Part shown: one piece after another, positions 53,121 to 63,375 of the stretch
Numbering within the stretch: position 1 is the stretch's first letter
Layout: each line of letters begins with the position of its first letter
Assembly (NCBI GenBank): GCA_022410635.1
Contig: JAJVDF010000503.1
Location: forward strand, 450,556 to 514,555
DNA: 64,000 bases
Direction of reading: 5' to 3'
From: Tretioscincus oriximinensis
Lineage: Eukaryota > Chordata > Lepidosauria > Squamata > Gymnophthalmidae
Translations under genes and position numbers: made by a program
Notes under the pieces: generated by a model
What the model was told of the DNA's origin: nothing
The model's database searches: none
The model's input: only the letters and a program-made list of their open reading frames with translations

Positions 53121-53224
53121 AATAAGCAAGTCTCAAGTGTTCTATCTACTCTTGCTCTTGTTGATAACTAGTTGAACCCTAAATAATATATCAAAAGTAT
53201 TGTGCTACCCCACACAACCACCAC
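53121..53224. other. Short spacer
   Basis: Nothing recognised between the L1 relic and the L2. Confidence 0.5.
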
Positions 53225-53830
53225 ATATAGATATATTTATTTATTTACATTTTTATACCACCCTTACCCATAGTCTCAGGAGGGTTAACAATAAAACCAT
53301 AATTTTAACACATTAAAAACAGCCATTTCTAAAAATGGGGAGGAGACAGTAGTTTTCTCAGCCAAAGGCCAGGCCAAAGAAATGCATCTTTAAGCATTTT
53401 CTGAAAGTGCCCAGAGATGCTGATTGATGCATCTTGAGGGGGATGCTATTCCATAGTTTGGGGGCTGCCACAGAGAAGGCCCTATTCTGGGTTCCCACCC
53501 TATCTGCCACAGAGGGTGGTGGTACAGTCAGGAGGGCCTCCCCTGCAGATCTTAAGGCACGGGCAGGCTCATATGGGAGAAGGTGTTCCTTTAGATATTT
53601 GGGGCCCAAGTTATGTAAGGTTTTAAAGGTTAGAGTTAATACCTTGAATTGGGCTCAGCAAATTGGCAGCCAGTGCAGTTCTTTCAGGACTGGTGTGATA
53701 TGTGTCCGGCCAGCCGAACCGGCCAGCAATCTAGCTGCTGCATTCTGCACAAGCTGCAGCTTCCGAACCATTTTCAAGGCAGCCCCATATAGAGTGCATT
53801 ACAATAGTTCAAGCTGGAAGCATCTCTCTT
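53225..53830 (-). mobile_element. L2 LINE 3' end
   Basis: The longest minus-strand L2 end in the window. Read on plus: reversed tail TATTTATTTATTTACATTTT and TACCACCCTTACCCATAGTC, then ACAGTCAGGAGGGCCTCCC, CTCAGCAAATTGGCAGCCAG, CTAGCTGCTGCATTCTGCAC, GCCCCATATAGAGTGCATT, the reverse of the ORF2 C-terminal region (YMGLP, LVQNAAARLL in the intact protein). The 83-residue minus frame (53,609-53,358) is part of this ORF2. Confidence 0.85.
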
Positions 53831-55857
53831 TCACACATCCATGCCAACATGTTGTCAGGACTACTTGAATGAAATGTGATATCCTTGCATGTTTTTTTTT
53901 AATTTATAAAGTTGGAAAAACTTTGCTTTTCCATCATTGCTTCTGTATTGTATTCTGAAATAAATATTTGTTTTCTTACAATAACAGAGCTCCTTTCTGA
54001 TCCTTACTCTTCGTTTTAACCCAGAATAGAGACTGATGTCCACATGATTTTGCAATTTATGACTGTCTTATGTTCTAGGATGTAGTCTGAAATAAAACCC
54101 AGGGCCACAAACTAATATATATAATAATTTAATTAAAGGAGGTGAAGAGAATTATATTTATTGCAGTACAATGAAAACACCAACATGAAGCTTTAACTAA
54201 AATAAACGATGTGTTATTAGTTTAGTGCCTTTTGCCCTCTTCTATTTTAAATTTAGTTAATTCTTAATTGGGCATTTATTACATTGTTTATAGAAGTATA
54301 TTATGCTTTTTGCAAGCAATGGTAAAGCTATATCTCAAGGTGAGGTAAGCAAATGTAGGGAGAATAATTTCCGGGCATCCTCAAGGCAAAACAACATTCT
54401 AGTTTTTTGAGAGCAATTCTCTGGAGAAAAATATTGCTGCATATTATTGTAAATTAATCAATTCCCGCAAAAGTGTGAGGCAATAACACCAGCTTTTCTT
54501 ATTCAAAGAATAGCATCATGGAAGAGAATAATTTTTTATTAATGACAATTTTACATTGTTCAGCTTGTTTAACAAGCAAACAATTCTTAATCTTGCTGAG
54601 TTGGNGAAAAATGAGCCGTCTCTGGATGACATGGAATGTGGAAATGACAATATGAACATTTCCAAATCTTCTAACATTTGGATCCTATTATATACATTTG
54701 CACAAAAAATTGTCTTAAGTAAGCTTCATTGCATAAATTGGCACAGATTGTGATGATAGAACATTCTTAAGTACATGCCTCAGTAAATCACGATAAATAG
54801 TTTGCTGGGAATATATGCATATTCTGATTTATCCCATTGTTAAAAGTCAAATGCTGGGTGTTCATCCAAAGCAAATAATGTAGCTTTTAGTGAAGTGTGT
54901 TTTTAGTTACAGTGACAAGACAAACAAATATTATGTTTTAAATGTCATTTGTTTATTTTTCTAGCCTGTCCCTAGATTCAGGCTATTAGTAAGTGCAAAA
55001 AGGCCCTAAGAAGTAGAGGATATGAATTCCAAGTGATGAGTCTCTTTAAAACACCATGAATTGTGATATTAAGGTCAGGTCTGGTATGATGTGGTTTGGG
55101 ACTGAAAGATTAAAAAAGGGTCTTCTATCCATTTCTATATTTACCAAAAGCCCTGAAGATCTCCACTCTGGTGGTCCCTAGTTCTAAAGAAAGCAAGGAG
55201 ACAAGGAGGAGGAAGATGAGGGGGAGGAGGTGGGGGAGGAGGAGGTGGTTTATGCACGCACACAAACACACACACACACACACAGTAGATTGAGTGCAGA
55301 TCTTTAAAAGAAATCTACTTTTTAAAAATTGCAAGTAAATATGCACCACTTGGATTGCTTTTGTTGTTCTGTTCAAGTATGAGCTGTCCACTGAGCCGTG
55401 AACTCATTCACTAAAAAATTCAGAGGATCCTGTCATCAATATAAAAACATTAAATCCCACTGACTCTATGAAACCAAAGTATGATTTCCCTCATGTCCCC
55501 AGCTTTGTATTACTCTGAAATCTTTTTTGCTACTTCAAAACCATATTCACATTTCTCCATTTTATGATTCTCTTAGGAATGAAAGTTGGTGGATTACTCA
55601 TCTCTTTTGATTTTTAGTAACAGGATTTAAATCACCATCAAACACAACTAAGAGAAGTGTCTGTGTGTGTTGGCTAAAAGGGCAGCCAGTAGAACCACTG
55701 GTTTGGGGCTCCAAGGATCAAAATGACATCAANGAGAGCTGAGTAGCATAAATAGGAGGGAGGAAGAGAGGATTGCTGTGAACACAAAGTTACAGAAGAG
55801 CGCCTTCTGTGGCCCTTTCTGAATTTATCAGTAATCCTGATTAGAAATAATTTATTT
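53831..55857. other. Unassigned AT-rich stretch with simple repeats
   Basis: About 2 kb with no coding region or family recognised. Around 55,195-55,285 a purine-rich GGA tract is followed by an (AC)n run of about 12 units. Confidence 0.5.
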
Positions 55858-55975
55858 TTAATTTTATTTTAAAAATTATTTATNTATTTATACTTATATC
55901 CCACCTTATACCTTAAGTTCTTAGGGTGCTCAACAATGAAAACAAAAATACAAACATTAAAACAGTATCTTAAGA
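55858..55975 (-). mobile_element. L2 tail fragment
   Basis: Read on plus: TATTTATACTTATATCCCAC, CTTATACCTTAAGTTCTTAG, ATACAAACATTAAAACAGT, matching the reversed L2 3' UTR elsewhere. Confidence 0.65.
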
Positions 55976-58739
55976 TCAATGTAGACGCAGTCCCAAAGGT
56001 TGCAATCTTGTGAAAACCTATTCAATGATAGAAAAATGTATGACATGACATTACCTTGGAAAATGGAAAACGAAAAAAGAGAGCATGTAGAATGCTGCTG
56101 TCATTCATTTCCAGCATGATAGAATAGAGATCAACAGGATTGTTTTGTTAGATATCACCATTACCATGCTTGACTTCTGGTTGACNACACAGGCATCTCT
56201 ATTAGGTTATTGGCAGAGGTATAGAAGTGGTTTTCCCTTATCCTGGGGAGAAGCTGAAGGATGAACCAGAGCCCCACTGTTTTATTGTATTATTTGTATT
56301 GTAGACTATTGTATTATTTGAAGAGAGAATAAAAATGGAAGTTCATTCAGTGATGGTCCAGAACTCTACAGGTATAGAAATGGGTATTGTGGTCTAAATT
56401 TTATATCAATTAAGACTCTAGAGTGGAATTGGGGTCATTATGAAGGGAAGGTCAATTGATATTATCCCTTAGCTTTGCTAGCTTAAAAAATTGAACATGG
56501 TTAAAAAAAAATCTATCAGAGGAATAATAGGATGGAAGTGAATGGGTTTACTTTCTGGAAATCTGTGTTCACTTAGTAAAACAAAGTCAATCAGCAACAA
56601 CTCTTTTCTTGGAGAATGAAAAACCACCAGGGAAAATAGATGTTCCTTTTTTCGAATAAATACAATATTATCTTTGGAATGAAAAGTCCAATAACGGATG
56701 GATCTCATTAATGTTATTTGCAAAGTACATGCCTTAACTAGTCTTCTATTTTCCTTGTCCATAATTCCACATCANAAACTTTCCTCTTTTATGTAATCAT
56801 GTGTTCTGGAAAGTACATTTTTTCATCTATTAGTAATAATTCTTTCCTTCCCTTTTCTAGAATCTGCTTTTTATTTTCACATTTCTAGGTGTTCTTAATA
56901 GCTATTTTTTCCAAGCAGAGCCTTTGACATTTGTATTTAGTTTTAAGACGTCTGAAATACTANGAATGTTCTGCATTTTATGTAAATAAACCAGTCTTAA
57001 AAGTATTTTGTGGGATCCAAATACCTGAAGAAACACCTCCTCCCGCATAGAGCTGCTTTAATATTAGGGACACAGATGACTGAGCGGGGGAGGGGAGATG
57101 TTGCAAGTAAGGNCTGTGGAACCTGCAAGTAACTTTTTATGCGGTGCCCCCATACTGGGCTAAATCAGTTTTAGTAAATCTAGATTAGCTTGACTCAGAT
57201 TAGCTGTTGCAATATTTGTCTCCATGATGTATGTTGGACTGCATTAGAGTGGATAAAACATGTTATGTTGCAGATGTGAAGCTGCTATTACACATGAAGC
57301 AGCATGAACCTTGGAGTTACCATTCACTCATTTTCCCAATGATTAAATACCAGCAAGAGTCCTCACTGCTGAGTTTGAACATTGTTCGCTAACTCCACAT
57401 TGGCTTTGAAGCCACATGAAACATTTTCTATTAAAGAAGTTTCAAAGATGATGTGAAGAGGATTCAAAGTTGAGTTTTCTACTTTGTCTGAATGCCACAT
57501 GCCTCTTACAGCTACACTCATGATCATGTGAATCCAGTCTATGCACATAAGCACGGCTGCTTAATATAGATATGNCAGCGTTAGCATGGATGTGCTCTTT
57601 CATTAATTGGATTTACAGTGTTCTTAGCACAGGTCTGATCTGGATTAGCACTATGTGGGCAATGTGGACTAGAGATTTTCTTAAACCAGGTTACTTTGGC
57701 TGTGCACAAAGAGCCAGAATTACACTAAAGCCATTCAAAAGAAACTAGATTTGCAATCAACATTTCAAGTAGATTATGAGTATCACCACTAAGAGCAGGG
57801 TATAAAAACCAGATTCTTCTCCTTCTCTTCCTCCCCCTTCTCTGCCTCTGTCTTATCCTTCTTCTACAACATGTTCTGCCACTAATGTTCTGGCACATAA
57901 CTAAAGTTCATCTCTTCAGCCAGTCCTTTGATATTTAGCTTCTTCCTAACATGATCTTTCTGAGATGGGAGGTTGTTATAAATATAATTAAATTTATAAG
58001 AAATTTCTGTTAATTTTATTGATTTTTTTTGTGACTCACCCACATTGGGGCCATTTGATGCAGGGCAGGCTATACTGTAAATATATAAAACAAACAAATG
58101 CAAATAATAAGTCATTCCAAAACTATTTGCTCTCACTTGCCATCAACAACCTACAATTCAACTTAACTACTACATCACAAAAATATTAATAATTAAGCTG
58201 ACATGATTTATAAATAACAGTATCTCTTCTTGTATTTTGCCTTTTTTTCTTGTTTAAAAAGATAACGAATGTTCCCAGTCTCTTCAGAATGAGTTACTGC
58301 CTTCCACATTATTATCAGACTGACATTCAGCCGTCTATCTCTTTATTGCTGAACGTAGAGTCATAAAGAGATTTAACTGCCTCTTGTCATCAGAGTACAT
58401 GATCATTACAAGGCCCATATTTGGCCAATGACTTCTTAATAATGCATTTTCTTTATCTGTCCTCCTGGTCTGATCATAATACTGCAAACTATTATTTTGA
58501 TGACGATGTGAAGAGTACTGCACTTTACAAACAGACGTCATATCTTGGTCTTTCACCTTCACAGTGGATAACGATATGTCAATCTATCATCCGCACATGG
58601 TGCTCACAAGCTGTGGGTCCATATGAAGTTCCATCTGTTCTGGATCAACCACCATACTGGCCCCAACAGTCAGGAACAAAAGTTAGGATGGATGAGAAAG
58701 AGTTAGGTTTCTGGGTTAGAAGAGTTAGAAAATGAGAAA
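55976..58739. other. Mostly unassigned
   Basis: About 2.8 kb. A 94-residue minus frame (56,762-56,478) contains YWTFHSKDN and LLIDFVLLSEHR, faintly like the end of an L1 endonuclease, but not enough to call. A block from about 57,140 resembles 48,545 onward. A SINE tail trace lies at 57,795-57,850 (GGTATAAAAACCAGATTC plus pyrimidines). Confidence 0.35.
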
Positions 58740-58915
58740 CTTATAGGTTTCCGGAATTTGCTTTAGAAGAGGTACTGCTTCCAGACTGGAGAGAGAGGTA
58801 GAAATCTACTAAATACCACTTACAAGGAGTCAAGAATGGATGAAGGCTTTGCCTTTTCCTTCTGTTTGGAAGCAATTGGTGGGCCACGGTCTGTATGAGA
58901 CAGAAGGACGAGAAG
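58740..58915 (+). mobile_element. CR1 LINE 3' end, old
   Basis: GGAATTTGCTTTAGAAGAGG (end of ORF2), AAATACCACTTACAAGGAGT, CAAGAATGGATGAAGG, TTGGTGGGCCACGGTCTGTA, GAGACAGAAGGACG: a diverged CR1 3' UTR. Confidence 0.7.
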
Positions 58916-59255
58916 AAACAATTCATCTCCTCTAGGTAGCATTTGTGAGTAACGTGACTAACTAAGTTCTGGTAACAGAATACTGGGCTGTGTCAGTTGA
59001 ATCTGATTTCCATCTGGGTAACAAGCTGAAATTCTGAATAGCAGATAGATTTTTCCTTTCCTTTTTTGCACTTATCAGGAATCTGTGAACAAGTATTTCA
59101 TCTGTTCTTGTGATCCACTGAGTGTTGCTAAAGTGTCCCAGACTCTCCTGTTGTTCCCCAAAAACACCTTTTTTCAGAGAGCCTCAACCTTTTCTTTAGT
59201 CAGAGTGGGTGTAGCTTTGTTTGTATAGATTTCTGTGGGTGAGAATTAGGCTGCG
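58916..59255. other. Unassigned stretch
   Basis: Nothing recognised. Confidence 0.5.
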
Positions 59256-59484
59256 TGCACATAGCTATTTTCTTACCCAATCGGGGCGAGATGGAGGTTC
59301 TGGCATGTGTGTTAAGTGTCTTTCAGCAGTCGTCTCGCAATAAACNCCATTTATATCAGATGCTAGTGTGGACTATGGCATGCCCAATGGGTTGGCAGGC
59401 TCCTATTTTGAGGAACAGATTGGCTTCCTGTGGATGAAGCCTGACAGCGCAGCGNAGTCCTTTTTGACAGATACTGCTGCAATA

Positions 59485-59695
59485 GGAAATTCTGCCAAAG
59501 CAAAGAGGAGGTGGAGACGGATGNATTTTGCTGGCCCCATCCATAAGGAGCCTAGTTCTGGGTAACATTTTGGGACAGAGCTTGACCATCCACATGCCAA
59601 AATGTCTCAAAATGTTACTCAGAACTAGGTTCCCTATGGATGGGGCCAGCAGAATGCGTCTGTATCCGCCTCCTCTTTCCTTTGGCAGAATTTCC
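59485..59695. repeat. 211-bp imperfect inverted repeat
   Basis: The left arm starts GGAAATTCTGCCAAAGC and includes GCTGGCCCCATCCATA and CCTAGTTCTGGGTAACATT. The right arm read inward has GGAAATTCTGCCAAAGG, GCTGGCCCCATCCATA and CCTAGTTCTGAGTAACATT. The loop is about 25 bp. It could extrude as a cruciform or fold as hairpin RNA if transcribed. Confidence 0.9.
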
Positions 59696-59825
59696 TCTAG
59701 CCAGACCTCTGCCTGCTTTTATGGGTTCTTTCGACAGATTGGNTTCAAGGAGGAGGCAAATGATCCTCCAAAGATGGCAGCAGCAGCCCCCAAAAGTAGG
59801 CAGGGGGGTGTTTGTGCACAAGATT

Positions 59826-59933
59826 GCTATATTCTAGAATATAGCTTCATGTGCACAAACGCGATTGCTAATATTCTGGAATATAGCTTTGTGGTGTGCA
59901 CACACACGTGATTGCTATATTCTGGAATATAGC
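59826..59933. repeat. Three tandem 20-bp palindromes
   Basis: GCTATATTCTAGAATATAGC at 59,826 is a perfect palindrome; versions with TCTGGA at the centre start at about 59,867 and 59,914. Spacing is 41 and 47 bp, with G/T/C-rich linkers carrying GTGCACA. Two further copies lie at 7,701 and 7,747, 46 bp apart. Confidence 0.9.
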
Positions 59934-60314
59934 TTTATTCCAGTTTTTAGCTCGTCAGTACTTGCCCCTTTAAGAGATTCTGAAGGATGGGGAATGGTCT
60001 TCTATTATGGTGGATGGGAACTGAGAGAGCTAGGAACACCTCCTTTCCATTGCTGCCAACCATAATCAGAGGTTGCAGAATCTGCTGGTGAACACCTTGA
60101 GCCAGCGAGAGATCCTGCTGCTGGGGTGGAAGCTAGAACCCTTAGTGTTCCGGAACGTCATCCATCAGTGGGGTCAGCCAGTGATGGACCTGTTTGTCAC
60201 CAGTCTGAATCATCAGGCTCTGATATCCATGGCGAGATTGCAGGACGAGGGGGAAGAGGTGTTCCAGAATGGACCCACCTATGCATGATAGGAACAAAAC
60301 TACTATTTTATTGA

Positions 60315-60470
60315 TCTGGTGTGGTGGTTAGAGTGTCAGATTCTTAGCTGGAAGTCTCCTAGTTTGATTCTGCACTCCTCCACAAAAACCAGAGTTCAAA
60401 AGGTTGTAGAGCAGCTTTTANATTGATATCTGGGGGAAAGCCAACAGAGCTGGGCAGCATCGAGTTCGAG
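60315..60470 (+). mobile_element. Sauria-type SINE, truncated
   Basis: Head GTGTGGTGGTTAGAGTGTC, then TTAGCTGGAAGTCTCCTAG, a B-box-like GTTTGATTCTGCACTCCTCC. The body decays after about 60,400 and no tail is recognised. Confidence 0.75.
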
Positions 60471-60484
60471 ATAGTGTAAATGTA

Positions 60485-60878
60485 AATGCAAATGCTGAGG
60501 AACAGAATTATGCAGATAATATAGTATCGGAGGGGGACCCTGGATGTAGTATTCAAGTAAAAAGCTGTAATGAGCAAACCGTGGTTTCTCACAAATATAT
60601 GAGGCCAAACTTGCACTGGAGAAGGGCATATAAATGCCTGTATGTAAATGCCAGAAGCCTCCGAGCAAAAGTAGTGGAGTTGGAATGCTTAGTGAATGAC
60701 AATAATGTCGATATTATTGGCATAAATAAAACCTGGTGTACAGAAGCAAACCAATGGGATACAGAAATCCCAGGTTACAAACTATACAGAAAAGATAGGA
60801 AAGGGAGACCTGGTGGTGGTGTTGCCTTGTATGTTAAAGAAGAAATTGAATCCTATCAACTGGAATATCTGGAATGTT
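60485..60878 (+). mobile_element. CR1 LINE 5' region and endonuclease start, 3'-truncated
   Basis: CR1 5' sequence (GTAGTATTCAAGTAAAAAGC near 60,550), then the start of the endonuclease: LYVNARSLRAKVVELECLV, NNVDIIGINKTWCTEANQWD, GYKLYRKDRKGRPGGGVAL to ESYQLEYLE at about 60,875. The catalytic glutamate of the ITETW motif is replaced by lysine (INKTW), so it could not be active. It stops inside the endonuclease and is joined directly to L2 sequence. Confidence 0.88.
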
Positions 60879-62487
60879 AACTGTCTGGTCCAATTATCTT
60901 TGAGCACTTTCAATTATTGTGGCCTGATGATGTGGACAAGCTATTTGTTGGGATTTGGCAAACTTCATGTCCTCTGGATCTTTGCCCTTCCTAGCTGATA
61001 AAAGCATGCTGGGCAGTGAGTCCTGGGAGAAGTCAACACTTCTTTTAGGGATGCGGTGGTCCTGCCAGCTCTTAAAGAGGCAGTAGTGCAGTCTCTTCTT
61101 TAGTGGCCTTTCCTGGACCCAGAAGAGTTACATAACCATTGCCTGTGGCCAACGTATTCTTCCTGGGCCACCGGAGAGTGCCATGACTGTTCAACTGCAG
61201 GTTTGCTTGAAAAAAAATGGATTATTTTGATCCATTTCAATGTGTCTTGAGGCCTAGTCAGAGCATGTAAACCACCTTGGTCACCCTGGTTGATTNCATG
61301 CTCCAGGAGAGNGAGGGAGCAATGTGATCTTCTTGGTTATTCTGGACCTCATGGCAGCTTTTGATACCATTGATCCTGGTGTCCTCCTAGAGAGGCTAAG
61401 GGGTTTAGGAGCTAGTTGCACGGCATTGTAGTGGTTCTGCTCCTATCTTCAAGGCTACGTCCAGGGNGTGGTGNTAGGGGAATCTTGCTTGACACCCTGG
61501 GAGCTCACTTGTTTACCATCTATATGAAGCCACTGGGAGAGGTCAAGAAATTTGGAATGAAGTGTCATCAATATGCAGATGACACTCAGCTCTATCTCTC
61601 TGTTCCATCTGAATCAGGAGGCAGTAATGGTCTGCATGGGGGACAATAAACTGAAGCTTAATCCAGACAAGACAGAGGTGTTTTGTGTGTTGGAGCATCC
61701 TGGGTTTGTGAAGTAGGAAAGTACTCTGCACTTCAACATGCAAAGAATCTGGGGTTGCTTCTGGACCCTGTGCTGACACTTGAGAATCAGGTGGAGGTCG
61801 TGGCCAGGAGTGCCTACTTCCAGTTATGTCTAGTTCACCAATTACACACTGTTTTGAACAGGGTCTATTGTAATGCACTCTATATGGGGCTGCCCTTGAA
61901 AATGGTTTGGAAGCTGCAGCTGGTGCAGAATGCAGCAGCTAGACTGCTGACCAGAATGACTGGCCAGACACACATCACTACAGTCTTGAAAGAGCTGCAC
62001 TCACTGCCATCCACTACTGAGCCCAATTGAAGGTGTTAACTTTAACTTGTAAAACCCTAAATAATTGGTCCCCAAATATCTAAAGGAATNCCTTCTCCCA
62101 TACCAACCTGCCCATGCCTTAAGATTTTCAGAAGAGCCCCCCCCCCCTGGTTGTACCTCCCCCTTCAACAGCAGATGGAGTGGGAACCCAGGACTGAGCC
62201 TTCTTGATGGTTGACTCCAGTCAATGGAATAGTCTCCTCCTTGAGGTGCATCAGTCATCATCATTGTATTCTTTTAGAATATCTTGGAAGAAGCACTTCT
62301 TTCACCTAGCTTTTGGCTGAAGCAATGTCATTATTCTTCCTAGTTTTAGATACTGTTTTGATACTATTTTTAATGTCAATTTTGTACTGTTGTTTTTATT
62401 GTTGGCCTCCTTGAGACCTTCGGGTATAAGGTGGTTATAAACAAACAAACAAACAAACAAACAAACAAACAAACAAACAAACAAACC
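60879..62487 (+). mobile_element. L2 LINE, reverse transcriptase, C-terminus and tail
   Basis: The plus strand reads, across several frameshifts, AAFDTIDPGVLLERL (reverse transcriptase motif A, about 61,350-61,395), IYMKPLGEVKKFGMKCHQ, YADDTQLYLS (motif C with the catalytic YADD, about 61,570-61,600), LNPDKTEV, LGLLLDPVLTLENQV, LVQNAAARLLTRMTG (about 61,915-61,960), then the 3' UTR. The tail GAGACCTTCGGGTATAAGG is followed by 12 AAAC units (62,441-62,487). The most complete L2 in the window. The N-terminal part is missing. Stops and frameshifts make it inactive. Confidence 0.88.
62441..62487. repeat. (AAAC)n tail microsatellite of L2
   Basis: About 12 units of AAAC directly at the L2 3' end. 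The Cys-Leu-Phe-Val frame on the minus strand is an artefact. Confidence 0.95.
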
Positions 62488-63124
62488 TCCCTACTGGAAC
62501 AAAATGGAACTGTTAGATGAATTCTCCAGAATAAACATCTTTCTTCTTACATGGAATAAAACCACTGTAAAACACTGAGCATATAGCATAGCAGAAGGTG
62601 GGTCAACGAGAATAATTAATTACTATAAAAAATGTGGCCTTTGATATCAGCTGGGAACATCTCTGAAAGATTGCATATTCAAAGCGAAGGCACAGGATTT
62701 CTCTGAGCAGACAAGGGTGTTTAGAAAAGAAGAGCAACAAATGGGAATGGAAGCAAGCATTGGTGGAAAGGTTAATGAGATTTTTCTACTGCTTCTTTCC
62801 ACCACTTCCTTGTGTTTTCAATGAATTAGCTGGTGCCTGGAAGCAAAACAGAAGATATAATAATAATTAAAGCATTGGCCTTTGCCTTGTGTTTTCTTCT
62901 TGTTACACAGGCAGGGCAGAGCAAACCAAAGAAAATCTAATATCGTTCTCTTAAAACCACATTACATTTCTGGCATGAACTGGCAAAAGTTACAAAAGGT
63001 TAGAATTTCAGCCTATTCACCTCATTACGCCCAAAACAATAGATTCATACCCACCTGAAGCTTCTAGCTCTGGGCTTAAAGCATCCCAATCTGGTTTGAA
63101 CTTTACATTTTGGCATAGGTTAAA
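62488..63124. other. Unassigned stretch
   Basis: Nothing recognised. Confidence 0.5.
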
Positions 63125-63375
63125 ATCCTGAGATGGAGTAGTTGTAGCTCTGTGGTAGGAGAAAATGCCTAAAAGGCAGAGGGTTGCTAGCTTGATATAC
63201 TCTTTTTCTGAAAATAGACATCTTCTGAATCCCTGCTAAAAAANNNNNNNNNNNNNNNNNNNNNNNNNNNNNNNNNNNNNNNNNNNNNCCCAGATTATGG
63301 AATGATCTCTTCTCTGAGATATGTCTGACATCTGTGGTAGGAGAAAATGCCTAAAAGGCAGAGGGTTGTTAGCTT
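63125..63375 (+). repeat. tRNA-like SINE head, duplicated around an assembly gap
   Basis: GTTGTAGCTCTGTGGTAGGA is A-box-like and GGGTTGCTAGCTTGATA a decayed B box. About 47 bp from here (from about 63,149) recurs at about 63,331-63,376 with one change, on the far side of 45 Ns (63,244-63,288). Confidence 0.6.

Larger units (their letters stand above)
59256..59960. mobile_element. Large palindromic element, GGCTGC end
   Basis: Opens with GGCTGCGTGCACATAGC. The core 59,485-59,695 is an imperfect 211-bp hairpin (arms of about 93 bp). Three 20-bp palindromes follow at 59,826, 59,867 and 59,914. The right part, read in reverse, matches the element at 7,662-7,812, including CTGGAATAAAGCTATATTCC, up to a CTCGTCA at about 59,953 where similarity stops. 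Short overlapping frames on both strands through the hairpin mirror each other and are artefacts. Probably a non-autonomous foldback DNA transposon; superfamily unknown. Confidence 0.55.

Noticed and set aside
59356..59837. Several 65-127-residue frames on both strands
   Set aside because: They mirror each other across the 211-bp inverted repeat and have no coding signature.
62302..62484. Cys-Leu-Phe-Val repeat peptide
   Set aside because: Antisense of the AAAC tail of the L2.
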